Assembly (NCBI RefSeq): GCF_009617595.1
Contig: NZ_WIXK01000001.1
Span: forward strand, 1 to 64,000
Source of the DNA: Tritonibacter aquimaris
GTDB taxonomy: Bacteria; Pseudomonadota; Alphaproteobacteria; Rhodobacterales; Rhodobacteraceae
Direction: 5' to 3'
DNA: 64,000 bases
Part shown: positions 1 through 8,482 of the stretch, one piece after another
Numbering within the stretch: the stretch's first letter is position 1
How the letters are laid out: every line of letters begins with the position of its first letter
Translations under genes and position numbers: made by a program
Notes under the pieces: model-generated
Told to the model about the DNA's origin: nothing
What the model saw: only the letters and a program-made list of their open reading frames with translations
The model's database searches: none

Positions 1-63
1 GGCGATTCGAACGCCCGACCCTAACCTTGGCAAGGTTATGCTCTACCCCTGAGCTACGCCCGC
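1..63 (-). tRNA. tRNA-Gly(GCC), copy 1, 3' end cut off by the window
   Basis: Read on the minus strand from 63 this gives acceptor GCGGGCG, D arm, anticodon stem TAACC with loop TTGCCAA (anticodon GCC), and the start of the T arm. The last 12 bases, including CCA, lie outside the window. The visible part is identical to the two complete copies at 2275 and 2540. It serves glycine codons GGC and GGU. Confidence 0.93.
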
Positions 64-81
64 TTCCTTTCGGTGAGCGGG

Positions 82-110
82 GATTTACGAAAGCCTGCGT
101 CGGAGCGCAA
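82..110 (-). promoter_or_regulatory. Promoter of tRNA-Gly copy 1
   Basis: On the minus strand a -35 box TTGCGC (105-110) and a -10 box TAAATC (82-87) are separated by 17 bases, with the tRNA 5' end 19 bases further on. The same layout precedes the other two copies, which supports the call. It lies just downstream of the restriction gene stop, so this tRNA does not depend on that operon. Confidence 0.55.
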
Positions 111-139
111 GTGGAAAATGCTGGTTTGTTTGAAAAAAA

Positions 140-1060
140 TCAGTTTGGCGTAGCAGTAGGGGGGAGATCCGGCAGATCACCAAACCCGGCCTGACGGGCA
201 AGCGCCAGCGCGCGGGTGGTTTCGGGCCGATATGAGATGAACGAGCCATGAGAGCAGGCGGGCAGATCGAAGGCTTTGATCAGCTGCGCATGATCGCGCC
301 CTTCCATCAGGGCGATGCCTTCGCGCTCTAAGATGTCGCGGGTGCCGCGGCCCTTGTCCTTGCGGATGCGGCGGGTGAAGTCTTTTTGCAGCGCAACCGC
401 TTCAATCACGTCGCGCGCAATGGGGGTGTTTGGGAATTGGCGAAACAGCTCCGCCATCCGCGCATTGCCGGATGTGCCTGCAAAGATCTGTTCCACCGCC
501 TGTTCTGATGCAGTGCGCCAGAAATTGGCCGGATAGGGCTGCTCCTTGAGGAGCCACAGAATATGGCCAAACCCTTCGGCGGAAATGCTGCGTTTGGCGT
601 CTTTGTTTTTTCCGGTCGTCAGGTAGGATTCGCGCGCGACAATCAGGCCAAGATAACACCGCGCCCGTGGCTCATCAGCGGCGACCAGTATGCAAGGATG
701 ATCGACAGCTTCGGTTGGGATCATCCAATTTGTGCCCATGGTGTTTTTGATATCGACGTCCTGACCGAGAATTTCGGTATCAAGACGCCCTTTCTTGAGC
801 TTGAGAAGGGCGCGCAGTTCTATTTCCACCCGGGTGCCGATATAGGTTTTTTCGGTTTTTTCCAGTTCCTCATAGCTGCGGCGACCGGTTTTGGCGGTCA
901 TGATCACTGCATCGATGCAGTCACGCAGCATCTGGGGGAAGCGCTGTTCCAGCTCAAGCGCGCCACCGGCGCGGGTGGTGATTTCTGCCGCCAATGCCGT
1001 GAGGCGCGCAATATCTGGATGATCCGGTGAGAGGGCGCTGGGGGGAAGGGTGCGTTTCAT
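140..1060 (-). CDS. NaeI-family type II restriction endonuclease
   Basis: A 306-residue protein, close to NaeI in length (about 317). NaeI cuts GCCGGC and is a type IIE enzyme that needs two DNA sites. The block KTEKTYIGTRVEIEL leads into the nuclease core: D94 followed nine residues later by D103, then D103-x-K105. This is the spacing of the D86/D95/K97 catalytic triad of NaeI, and E79 fits the fourth acidic residue. The following NWMIP and GKNKDAKR segments and the C-terminal FxRRIRKDKGRGTRDIL region also match the family, whose C-terminal half is the second DNA-binding domain. It lies 91 bases downstream of the methyltransferase on the same strand. Recognition of GCCGGC is inferred from the family only. 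Confidence 0.88.
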   Translation of the reverse strand: MKRTLPPSALSPDHPDIARLTALAAEITTRAGGALELEQRFPQMLRDCIDAVIMTAKTGRRSYEELEKTEKTYIGTRVEIELRALLKLKKGRLDTEILGQDVDIKNTMGTNWMIPTEAVDHPCILVAADEPRARCYLGLIVARESYLTTGKNKDAKRSISAEGFGHILWLLKEQPYPANFWRTASEQAVEQIFAGTSGNARMAELFRQFPNTPIARDVIEAVALQKDFTRRIRKDKGRGTRDILEREGIALMEGRDHAQLIKAFDLPACSHGSFISYRPETTRALALARQAGFGDLPDLPPTATPN

Positions 1061-1151
1061 GCGCTCATGTTTCGCAAAGCTGCGCGGGGGCGCAATGAGT
1101 ATTTATAAAAAGGTGAAAAGGCGGGTGTGGCGCTTTTGCAGATGCGCGGGC

Positions 1152-2111
1152 TCAGGCTGAGACGGAGCGCAGGTTGGGGCGCGCAATCGCTTTGCGCAGT
1201 TCCTTGGCCACGGCAGCGGCAACTGGTGGCGGGAAGGCATTGCCAACCTGGCGGTAGGCGTTGGTTTTTGCCCCGGTGAAATGCCATTCATCCGGAAAGC
1301 CCTGAATGCGTGCCACCATGCGGCAGGTGAGGCGGGGCATATCGTTGTGAAACGGGTCGGGGGCCTCATTGGCGATAGTGCGCCCCTCAACACCAAGCGC
1401 AGCCCAGGCGCGGCGCGCACGGGTGGGGCCAAGATCGGGGCCACCGTGTTTTTTCGACCCACCCACAATGGTTGGGGCAATTTCGCTGGCCTGTTCTTTC
1501 CAGGCATCCGCGCCGCGCCAGCCGCGTTCTTTCATCAGGTCAATCAGGGTTTCGCCCACAGTCGGCGGGTTGTGCGGCAAAGGGTCGGGCCAGGAAAACT
1601 GGCCGCTGAATTCTTTGCGCAGTGCAATGATCACCACACGGGGGCGCAGCTGCGGCACGCCAAAATCGGAAGCATTAAGCAGTCGCCAGTCGGTTTCATA
1701 GCCGAGTTTCTTCAGCTGTTTTTTTAGTTTCTCGCGATAGTCCAGAAACACCGCATCAAGAAAGCCGCGCACGTTTTCGATCATCACCGCGCGGGGGCGG
1801 GTGGCGTCGACAATTTCCATTGCATCATCAAACAGGTTGCGCTCATCTTTTTCGCCGAGCTGTTTGCCCGCAACCGAAAAGGGTGGGCAGGGCAGGCCGC
1901 CCGCCAGAAGATCAATGCCCGCATAGTCACTGGCGCGTTCCTTGAAATCGCGCACATCCTCTTCGAGGACGTTCCAGTTTGGCCGGTTGTGGCGCAGGGT
2001 GGCGCAGCAGTGTTTGTCGATTTCCACAAGGGCTGTGTGATCAAAGCCCGCACGTTCCAATCCGAGAGCCTGACCGCCTGCACCTGCGCAAAGTTCCACC
2101 GATGTCAGCAT
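1152..2111 (-). CDS. DNA (cytosine-5) methyltransferase of the NaeI-type system
   Basis: A 319-residue C5 methyltransferase. Motif I is ELCAGAGGQALGLERAGF near the N-terminus and binds S-adenosylmethionine. Motif IV GGLPCPPFS carries catalytic Cys75, motif VI is ENV (112-114), motif VIII is QLRPRV, and motifs IX-X end with QVGNAFPPPVAAA. The short variable region between VIII and IX should hold target recognition. It is the first gene of a two-gene unit with the endonuclease, which it would protect against by methylating the same site. No control (C) protein gene is present. Start ATG at 2111; the first residues MLTSVELCAGAGG leave little room for another start. Confidence 0.92.
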   Translation of the reverse strand: MLTSVELCAGAGGQALGLERAGFDHTALVEIDKHCCATLRHNRPNWNVLEEDVRDFKERASDYAGIDLLAGGLPCPPFSVAGKQLGEKDERNLFDDAMEIVDATRPRAVMIENVRGFLDAVFLDYREKLKKQLKKLGYETDWRLLNASDFGVPQLRPRVVIIALRKEFSGQFSWPDPLPHNPPTVGETLIDLMKERGWRGADAWKEQASEIAPTIVGGSKKHGGPDLGPTRARRAWAALGVEGRTIANEAPDPFHNDMPRLTCRMVARIQGFPDEWHFTGAKTNAYRQVGNAFPPPVAAAVAKELRKAIARPNLRSVSA

Positions 2112-2227
2112 CTCACCCCGTCTTTTGGATCTGTTGGATTGTTCGCCCTCTGTTCCTATCGGGGGCAGCGATTCCGATCAAGGTGATTCCGAGGATATGC
2201 TGTTTGCGGATCAAAGCGATCGGGCAT

Positions 2228-2250
2228 AAAAAAACCGCCCCAAAAGGCGG
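2228..2250 (-). terminator. Rho-independent terminator downstream of tRNA-Gly copy 2
   Basis: Read on the minus strand, CCGCC pairs with GGCGG around a six-base loop and is followed by seven U. It lies 25 bases beyond the CCA end of the tRNA at 2275-2349 and separates that tRNA from the methyltransferase operon. Confidence 0.7.
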
Positions 2251-2274
2251 CTCATTCGAAGGTGTTCGACCGAA

Positions 2275-2349
2275 TGGAGCGGGCGAGGCGATTCGAACGC
2301 CCGACCCTAACCTTGGCAAGGTTATGCTCTACCCCTGAGCTACGCCCGC
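2275..2349 (-). tRNA. tRNA-Gly(GCC), copy 2
   Basis: A complete 75-base cloverleaf with encoded CCA: acceptor GCGGGCG/CGCCCGC, D stem GCTC/GAGC, anticodon stem TAACC/GGTTA with loop TTGCCAA (anticodon GCC), and T loop TTCGAAT. It is identical to copy 3 and to the visible part of copy 1. The 14 bases directly 5' of the gene are also the same as at copy 1. Confidence 0.97.
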
Positions 2350-2367
2350 TTCCTTTCGGTGAGGGAG

Positions 2368-2396
2368 TGAATAGGATATGCGCGCGCGGCCTGCAA
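2368..2396 (-). promoter_or_regulatory. Promoter of tRNA-Gly copy 2
   Basis: On the minus strand, -35 TTGCAG (2391-2396) and -10 TATTCA (2368-2373) have a 17-base spacer. The distance to the tRNA 5' end is the same as at copy 1. Confidence 0.6.
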
Positions 2397-2539
2397 GGTG
2401 AAAAATGAATTTTGGTAAATGAAAATCAAAGTTTTTACGCCGCATTTCATACGTGTCCCAAAGAGGGGGCGCACAGTTGGCCCATGCAGGATCACCGGGT
2501 GATGCGCATGTAACTATCTGATTTTAAGTGAGAACCGAT

Positions 2540-2614
2540 TGGAGCGGGCGAGGCGATTCGAACGCCCGACCCTAACCTTGGCAAGGTTATGCTCTACCCC
2601 TGAGCTACGCCCGC
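2540..2614 (-). tRNA. tRNA-Gly(GCC), copy 3
   Basis: A complete 75-base tRNA identical to copy 2, with anticodon GCC and encoded CCA. Its 5' flank differs slightly from that of copies 1 and 2 (TTCCTTATCGGTGA against TTCCTTTCGGTGA), so it is the more diverged member of the array. Confidence 0.97.
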
Positions 2615-2633
2615 TTCCTTATCGGTGACGCGG

Positions 2634-2662
2634 TGTTTAGGCAAAGCAGCGCAGGGCTGCAA
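2634..2662 (-). promoter_or_regulatory. Promoter of tRNA-Gly copy 3
   Basis: On the minus strand, -35 TTGCAG (2657-2662) and -10 TAAACA (2634-2639) have a 17-base spacer. The layout matches the other two copies. Confidence 0.6.
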
Positions 2663-2909
2663 GGGCAAAATGCACCTGTGGTGCGCTTTTTTTCCGAAGG
2701 CGCTTGTTTACGGTTTGCACCGGGGTTGGGGCAGGCAAGGTCAGTGACGCTGCCCCATTGTTTCGCATGCGAAACATTTGAAATTATGGGCCGCCGCAAC
2801 CGATTGTGGTGCGCGTCGCGACATCCTGCGCGATGTCGGTCAAGTTAGTGCAACGTGAAAATTTTGCACCGTACGCCCCGTTAACGGATTTGCGCAACGG
2901 GCGCAGGTT

Positions 2910-3407
2910 TTACCAGGGGGAGCGGGGCTCAGATAGGAGATTCCGCAAACTCTGGGCTGTTTCAAGATCCAGCTCGGGCAGCATGACACGGGTAGTGTAG
3001 TTTCCGTAGAGCTTCCCGTCGTCTCCCCAGATTGACCAGTCAAAAATGGCGTTTTCTTCAAATTGGATCTGGCTGCCTTTTGTTAGGCCTGGCATATGAT
3101 TGGGTGCATTGGCGAGTTGTCCGATAAATGTAGACCCCTCGCGGCTGACAGAGTCGACCCAGATAATCTCTTCTTCGGTGTTTGGTGCATCGACGGGGAC
3201 GGAGACTTTCAACATGCTCGTCGGGTGCAGGCTATTGTCCGGTTGCGTAACAGCGGAAAGAAACTTCGGTAGGGTTATTCGTGCCTCAACGATGGCTTGT
3301 TCCATTTCTGGATGGCGCTCTCCAAAGGTATAAAGTGGGTCCCCAGCCCAGGACGTCATAACGGAAGTGGCCGTTAGGGCAAGCGCTGCAACAATTGATT
3401 TCAGCAT
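2910..3407 (-). CDS. Secreted DUF2314 protein
   Basis: A 165-residue protein with an N-terminal signal peptide (hydrophobic residues 4-18, likely cleavage near Ala21), so probably periplasmic. The rest matches the DUF2314 (YegJ-like) pattern: ARITLPKF, then EEIIWVDSV, GQLANAPNH, IFDWSIWGDDGKLYGNYTTRV. The biochemical role of this family is not known to me. It is a single gene on the minus strand, isolated from pyc by a terminator at 3420-3457. Confidence 0.75.
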   Translation of the reverse strand: MLKSIVAALALTATSVMTSWAGDPLYTFGERHPEMEQAIVEARITLPKFLSAVTQPDNSLHPTSMLKVSVPVDAPNTEEEIIWVDSVSREGSTFIGQLANAPNHMPGLTKGSQIQFEENAIFDWSIWGDDGKLYGNYTTRVMLPELDLETAQSLRNLLSEPRSPW

Positions 3408-3419
3408 CTATAAAACCTC

Positions 3420-3457
3420 AAAAAAAATCCTGCGAAGGCAGAGGCCCCCGCAGGATT
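3420..3457 (-). terminator. Rho-independent terminator of pyc
   Basis: On the minus strand AATCCTGCG (3449-3457) pairs perfectly over nine bases with CGCAGGATT (3426-3434), followed by a run of U (3420-3427). It lies 24 bases after the pyc stop and just before the DUF2314 start. Confidence 0.88.
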
Positions 3458-3481
3458 GGATCTTAGTGCTGATTGCTGGCG

Positions 3482-6400
3482 TTATTCCAGCTCGATCAGC
3501 AGGTCTTTTGCGTCGATCTGACCGCCGGCCTGAATATGAACCGCGGTGATGGTGGCGTCGCGTTCAGCGTGGATGCCGGTTTCCATCTTCATCGCTTCAA
3601 TTGTCAGCAGCAGGTCACCTTCTTTGACCTCTTGTCCCGGCTGAACCGCAACCGAGGCCACAACACCCGGCATCGGCGCGCCGATGTGGTTGGCATTGCC
3701 TGCTTCGGCCTTTTTATTGGCAGCCTGGGTTGCGGCCACCTTGCGGTTTGGCACTCGGATCACACGGGGCTGACCGTTGAGTTCGAAGAAGACTTTGACC
3801 TCTCCTTTGTCGTCGGTCTCACCAATCGCCTGCAGGCGGATTTCCAGGGTTTTGCCCGGAGCGATTTCTGCGGTGATCTCTTCGCGCGGTGTCATGCCGT
3901 AAAAGAAGGTCTTGGTCGGCAGCGCACGAACCGGACCATAGGTGCGGTGACGGCCCATATAGTCGAGGAAAACCTTGGGATACATCAGGTAGCCGTTGAG
4001 ATCTTCGTTATCGACGGCAAAGCCTTCGAGTTCCGCAGACAGATCCTTGCGGGTCTGCTCCAGATCGATCGGGGCCAGGTGGGCACCGGGGCGGGCGGTG
4101 TTGGGGGCGTCGCCTTTCAGCACCTTGTTCACGATGCCTTCAGGGAAGCCACCGGGAGGCTGGCCCAGGTTGCCGCGCATCATATCCACAACCGAGTCGG
4201 GGAAGGCCACATCATTTGTGGGGCTTTCCACCTCTTCGCGGGTGATGTTCTGGCTGACCATCATCAGCGCCATGTCACCCACAACCTTGGAGGAGGGGGT
4301 CACTTTTACGATGTCACCAAACATCTGGTTGGCGTCCGCATAGGCTTGCGCCACTTCGCTCCAGCGCTCTTCAAGGCCGAGGCTGCGCGCCTGGGCTTTG
4401 AGGTTGGTGAACTGGCCACCGGGCATCTCGTGCAGATACACCTCAGAGGCCGGGGCCTGAAGGCCGCTTTCAAAGGCGACATACTGGCCGCGCACCTGTT
4501 CCCAGTAACCTGAGATTTCGCGGATCTTGGCGATATCGAGACCGGTGTCGCGGTCGGTGTTTTTCAGACCTTCCACGATGGAGCCAAGGCAGGGCTGCGA
4601 GGTGCCGCCTGAGAAGGCGTCCATTGCTGCATCCACCGCGTCAACACCAGCATCAGCTGCGGCGAGAATGGTCGCGCCGGCAATGCCTGAGGTGTCATGG
4701 GTGTGGAAGTGGATCGGCAGGCCGACCTCTTCTTTCAGCGCTTTCACCAGAACCCGAGCAGAGGCTGGTTTCAGCAGGCCTGCCATGTCTTTCAGACCAA
4801 GAACATGGGCACCGGCGGCTTCCAGCTCTTTGGCCATGCCAACATAGTATTTGATGTCATATTTGGCGCGCGCCGGATCAAGGATATCACCGGTGTAGCA
4901 GATGGTGCCTTCGCAGATCTTGCCGCTATCGACCACCGCATCCATGGCAACGCGCATGTTTTCCACCCAGTTCAGGCTGTCAAACACGCGGAACACATCA
5001 ACACCCGAAGTGGCAGCCTGTTTTACAAAGCTTTCAACCACATTGTCGGGGTAGTTGGTGTAGCCCACGCCGTTGGATGCGCGCAGCAACATCTGTGTCA
5101 TCAGGTTTGGCATGGCGTCGCGCAGATCGCGCAGGCGCTGCCAGGGGCATTCCTGCAAGAAGCGATAAGCCACATCAAAGGTCGCACCGCCCCAGCATTC
5201 AACCGAGAACAGCTGGCTGAGGTTTTGCGCATAAGCAGGCGCAACCTTGATCATATCATGCGAGCGCATGCGGGTCGCCAGCAGCGACTGGTGGCCGTCA
5301 CGCATGGTGGTGTCGGTCAACAAGAGCTGACGCTGGGCTTTCATCCAGTCAGCAACTGCCTGTGCGCCTTTTTGCTCCAGCAGGTTGCGGGTGCCGTAGG
5401 GGGTGTTGCCCGCTTCGATCTTGGGCGCGCGGGGCTCTTTTACATCGGCTGCGGGTTTGGCACGGCCCTCGGTTTCCGGATGGCCGTTCACGGTGATGTC
5501 GGCGATATAGTTCAGAACTTTGGTGCCACGGTCGCGACGCTTGGCAAAGTGGAACAGATCCGGGGTCTCATCGATGAATTTGGTGGTGTATTCATTGCTG
5601 AGGAAGGTCGGATGCTTCAGCAGGTTTTCCACAAAGGCGATGTTTGTAGACACGCCACGTACACGGAATTCACGCAGAGCGCGGTCCATACGGGCGATGG
5701 CCTTTTCGGGCGTTGGGGCCCAGGCGGTCACTTTGGTCAGCAGGCTGTCATAGTACCGGGTGATCACCCCACCTGAGTAAGCGGTGCCGCCATCAAGACG
5801 GATGCCCATGCCGGTGGCGCTGCGGTAGGCTGCGATACGGCCATAATCCGGGATGAAGTTGTTCAGCGGATCTTCTGTGGTGACGCGGGTCTGCAGCGCG
5901 TGACCGTTGAGACGGATTTCATCCTGCGAGGCTTTGCCGGTGGCTTCTGCCAGGGGTTTGCCTTCAGAGATCAGGATCTGCGCCTGAACGATGTCGATGC
6001 CGGTGACTTCTTCGGTGACGGTATGTTCCACCTGCACGCGGGGGTTCACTTCAATGAAGTAGAACTTGCCGGTGTTCATATCCATCAGGAATTCAACGGT
6101 GCCCGCGCATTGGTAGTTCACATGGGCGCAGATCTTGCGGCCCAGATCACACAGTTCGGTGCGTTGTTCTTCGGTGAGGTAAGGCGCGGGGGCGCGTTCC
6201 ACCACTTTCTGGTTGCGGCGCTGAACCGAACAGTCACGCTCCCACAGGTGATAGATCTCACCATGTTTGTCACCCAGGATCTGCACCTCAACGTGGCGCG
6301 CACGGGTGATCATTTTTTCAAGGTAGCCTTCGCCATTGCCAAATGCGGCTTCGGCTTCGCGGCGGCCTTCGAGTACTTTTTCTTCGAGCTCATCTTCGCT

Positions 6401-6925
6401 CATGATCGGACGCATGCCGCGTCCGCCACCACCCCAGGAGGCCTTCAGCATCAAAGGATAGCCGACCTCGGCCGCCTCTTTTTTGATGGCTTCCATATCA
6501 TCGCCCAGCACTTCGGTGGCGGGGATGACGGGAACATTGGCCTCGATCGCAACCTTACGGGCAGAGGCTTTGTCGCCAAGCGCGCGCATGGTTTCTGCCT
6601 TGGGGCCGATGAAGGTGATGCCGTTGCGGGCGCAGGCATCTACAAACTCCGGGTTTTCAGACAAAAGACCATAGCCCGGGTGGATCGCATCTGCGCCGCT
6701 TTCCTTGGCAACGCGGATGATTTCATCGATCGACAGATAGGCGGCAACAGGGCCAAGACCTTCGCCGATGCGGTAGGCTTCATCAGCTTTGAACCGGTGC
6801 AGGCCCAGTTTGTCTTCTTCGGCATAGACCGCAACGGTCTTTTTGCCCATTTCATTGGCTGCCCGCATCACGCGGATCGCAATCTCACCACGGTTTGCGA
6901 TCAGGATCTTGTTGAAGTCGGTCAT
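3482..6925 (-). CDS. pyc: Pyruvate carboxylase
   Basis: A 1147-residue single-chain enzyme that carboxylates pyruvate to oxaloacetate using ATP, bicarbonate and biotin (anaplerosis). The domains are complete: biotin carboxylase from KILIANRGEIAIRVMRA, with a GGGGRGMR ATP-grasp loop and FIEVNPRVQVEHTVTEE; carboxyltransferase from about residue 530 (LLTDTTMRDGHQSLLATRMR, with HFHTHDTSG metal-site histidines); and a biotinyl domain with EAMKM, biotinylated at Lys1113, 34 residues from the end. Start ATG at 6925 (MTDFNKILIANRG) was preferred over an upstream in-frame ATG because the family begins here. It is monocistronic, with a terminator at 3420-3457. A CRP-like palindrome lies 257 bases upstream. 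Confidence 0.97.
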   Translation of the reverse strand: MTDFNKILIANRGEIAIRVMRAANEMGKKTVAVYAEEDKLGLHRFKADEAYRIGEGLGPVAAYLSIDEIIRVAKESGADAIHPGYGLLSENPEFVDACARNGITFIGPKAETMRALGDKASARKVAIEANVPVIPATEVLGDDMEAIKKEAAEVGYPLMLKASWGGGGRGMRPIMSEDELEEKVLEGRREAEAAFGNGEGYLEKMITRARHVEVQILGDKHGEIYHLWERDCSVQRRNQKVVERAPAPYLTEEQRTELCDLGRKICAHVNYQCAGTVEFLMDMNTGKFYFIEVNPRVQVEHTVTEEVTGIDIVQAQILISEGKPLAEATGKASQDEIRLNGHALQTRVTTEDPLNNFIPDYGRIAAYRSATGMGIRLDGGTAYSGGVITRYYDSLLTKVTAWAPTPEKAIARMDRALREFRVRGVSTNIAFVENLLKHPTFLSNEYTTKFIDETPDLFHFAKRRDRGTKVLNYIADITVNGHPETEGRAKPAADVKEPRAPKIEAGNTPYGTRNLLEQKGAQAVADWMKAQRQLLLTDTTMRDGHQSLLATRMRSHDMIKVAPAYAQNLSQLFSVECWGGATFDVAYRFLQECPWQRLRDLRDAMPNLMTQMLLRASNGVGYTNYPDNVVESFVKQAATSGVDVFRVFDSLNWVENMRVAMDAVVDSGKICEGTICYTGDILDPARAKYDIKYYVGMAKELEAAGAHVLGLKDMAGLLKPASARVLVKALKEEVGLPIHFHTHDTSGIAGATILAAADAGVDAVDAAMDAFSGGTSQPCLGSIVEGLKNTDRDTGLDIAKIREISGYWEQVRGQYVAFESGLQAPASEVYLHEMPGGQFTNLKAQARSLGLEERWSEVAQAYADANQMFGDIVKVTPSSKVVGDMALMMVSQNITREEVESPTNDVAFPDSVVDMMRGNLGQPPGGFPEGIVNKVLKGDAPNTARPGAHLAPIDLEQTRKDLSAELEGFAVDNEDLNGYLMYPKVFLDYMGRHRTYGPVRALPTKTFFYGMTPREEITAEIAPGKTLEIRLQAIGETDDKGEVKVFFELNGQPRVIRVPNRKVAATQAANKKAEAGNANHIGAPMPGVVASVAVQPGQEVKEGDLLLTIEAMKMETGIHAERDATITAVHIQAGGQIDAKDLLIELE

Positions 6926-7271
6926 TTGTTCCCCCGGTAAACTCGGTTTGGGCGAAAGTGTTAGGTGCAAGAACGGCATCCGTATACTGTCATAATTGGG
7001 TATTTAGGTGTCGTTTTTAGGTATTTGCGTTTATTTACAGCGCCTTATTGACTGGTAAATAAAATGTACCAAGACATTTAATTACGTCTCTTTTGCAGTT
7101 TTGTGGCGGCTTCAAACGCAAATTGTGCAGTTTAGCGGTATCAAATCGCGAATCACCCATGGCGCTGCTGTGGGTATTTTATGTGAATTTCATCACAGTA
7201 GGGCGGTGTTCTTGCAAAGATCTGCATTATTGGGCGCGGCGGTGTGAGTTTTTACAGGCCCTGCGCCTATT
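6926..7271. other. Intergenic region upstream of pyc
   Basis: 346 AT-rich bases between the pyc start and the end of the oxidase gene. It holds the pyc promoter region, two copies of TTTAGGT near 7000-7022, and a TGTGA-N6-TCACA palindrome at 7182-7197. No convincing gene: the short plus-strand reading frame at 7093 has no family resemblance. Confidence 0.6.
7182..7197. promoter_or_regulatory. CRP/FNR-superfamily type palindrome TGTGA-N6-TCACA
   Basis: The sequence TGTGAATTTCATCACA matches the core consensus of the enterobacterial CRP site exactly in both half-sites. The regulator in this organism is unknown, since alphaproteobacterial CRP/FNR homologues vary in specificity. It lies 257 bases upstream of pyc and 75 bases beyond the stop of the oxidase gene, so pyc is the likelier target. 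Confidence 0.4.
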
Positions 7272-8432
7272 TTAGGCGCTGAGCGCGACACGCTCTACCT
7301 TTCGGATGTCTGCAAGGTCGCTGATGCCAAGCTGGCCCATATTGGCCAGCAGATCCTGGCGCAAAATATCAATCAAATGCGCGGGGCCTGTGGGTCCGAG
7401 TGCGGCGAGCGCAAAGTGAAAGCCGCGTCCAAGCATCACCAGATCAGCGCCAAGCGCGATGGCGCGCAACACATCCAGCCCGGTTTCCACCCCGCTGTCA
7501 AAAATAAGCGGCAGCGTAGTGGCGGCCCGGATCGCGGGCAGGGCGTCAATGCTGGCGGGCGCTGCATCGAACTGGCGACCGGCGTGGTTTGACACCCAGA
7601 TTGCATCCACCCCGCGCTGTTCAAGCTGGCTGGCATCTTCGGCGCGCAGCACGCCTTTTATGATCAGATGGCCATCCCAATGGTCGCGCAGCCAATCGAG
7701 GTAATCCCAATCCGGTGAGGTGCGCAGCAGGTAGCCGATATGGGCGGTTGAGGAGCGGACGGTGGACGGACCGCTGGAGGGATCGGTGGTGTATTTATCA
7801 AGTGTGCGCATATGTGGCATGCCGCGCCGCGCCATTCCCCAGGCCCAGGCTGGGCGCTGCGCCACCTGCGCCATCAGGCGTGGCGTCAGCCGTGGGGGCT
7901 GGGTCAGGCCAGAGCGGGTCTGGCGTTCACGACGCGAGGCTACGGGCACATCCACGGTCAGAACCAGCGTGTGAAACCCGGCTGCCTTGGCGCGTTGCAA
8001 CATGTCTTTTCGGATGTCGGGATCTTTGGGGGGATAAAGCTGAAACCAGCCGTGTTGGCCAAACTGGTCTTTCAGATCTTCGGGGCTTTGGCTGGCGACG
8101 GTTGATAACCCATAGGGCAGGCCTGCGTCCCGTGCGGCACGGGCGAGATGGCCTTCGGCGTCGGGCCAGATCAGCCCAGACATGCCCAAGGGGGCCATGC
8201 CCAGCGGCACCGGCAGGGCGTGGCCAAGAAATTGGGTTTCAAGGCTGCACTCCAGCGGCCCATGCAGAACAGAGGGCAGAAAGCCGATCCGATCCAGTGC
8301 CGCGCGATTGCGCCGCTTGCAGTATTCCTGCCCGGTGCCGCTGTCGAGGTACTCCCAAACGAATTTGGGCAGGCGGCGGCGCGCGCGGTGGCGCAGGTCT
8401 TCGAGAGCAGGGTAGCGGTTGTGCAGCGTCAT
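7272..8432 (-). CDS. FMN-dependent alpha-hydroxy-acid dehydrogenase/oxidase (LldD-like)
   Basis: 386 residues, usual length for the family that oxidises L-lactate, glycolate or mandelate with FMN. Recognisable parts are the N-terminal ARRRLPKFVWEYLDSGTG, PLGMAPLGMSGLIWPDAEGHLARAA, the TVDVP segment, IIKGVLRAEDA, the active-site VSNHAGRQFD with catalytic His, and the FMN-phosphate FDSGVETGLDVLRAIALGADLVMLGRGF. The usual HGGRQ is HAGRQ here. The substrate cannot be told from sequence; L-lactate is one option and would feed pyruvate to the neighbouring pyc. Confidence 0.88.
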   Translation of the reverse strand: MTLHNRYPALEDLRHRARRRLPKFVWEYLDSGTGQEYCKRRNRAALDRIGFLPSVLHGPLECSLETQFLGHALPVPLGMAPLGMSGLIWPDAEGHLARAARDAGLPYGLSTVASQSPEDLKDQFGQHGWFQLYPPKDPDIRKDMLQRAKAAGFHTLVLTVDVPVASRRERQTRSGLTQPPRLTPRLMAQVAQRPAWAWGMARRGMPHMRTLDKYTTDPSSGPSTVRSSTAHIGYLLRTSPDWDYLDWLRDHWDGHLIIKGVLRAEDASQLEQRGVDAIWVSNHAGRQFDAAPASIDALPAIRAATTLPLIFDSGVETGLDVLRAIALGADLVMLGRGFHFALAALGPTGPAHLIDILRQDLLANMGQLGISDLADIRKVERVALSA

Positions 8433-8482
8433 GGCTGCATCATTGATCTATTTGCCGCTTTGTCCAGTACCTTCTGACTGTC

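Noticed and set aside
1-2662. The tRNA-Gly array as the end of a prophage or integrative island
   Set aside because: No integrase, excisionase or phage genes lie inside 64-2274; only the two R-M genes are present.
3473-6940. Three long plus-strand frames (about 346, 359 and 346 codons) opposite pyc
   Set aside because: They are antisense shadows of the GC-rich pyc frame. Their products are His/Phe/Gly-rich without any domain, while the minus-strand enzyme is complete.
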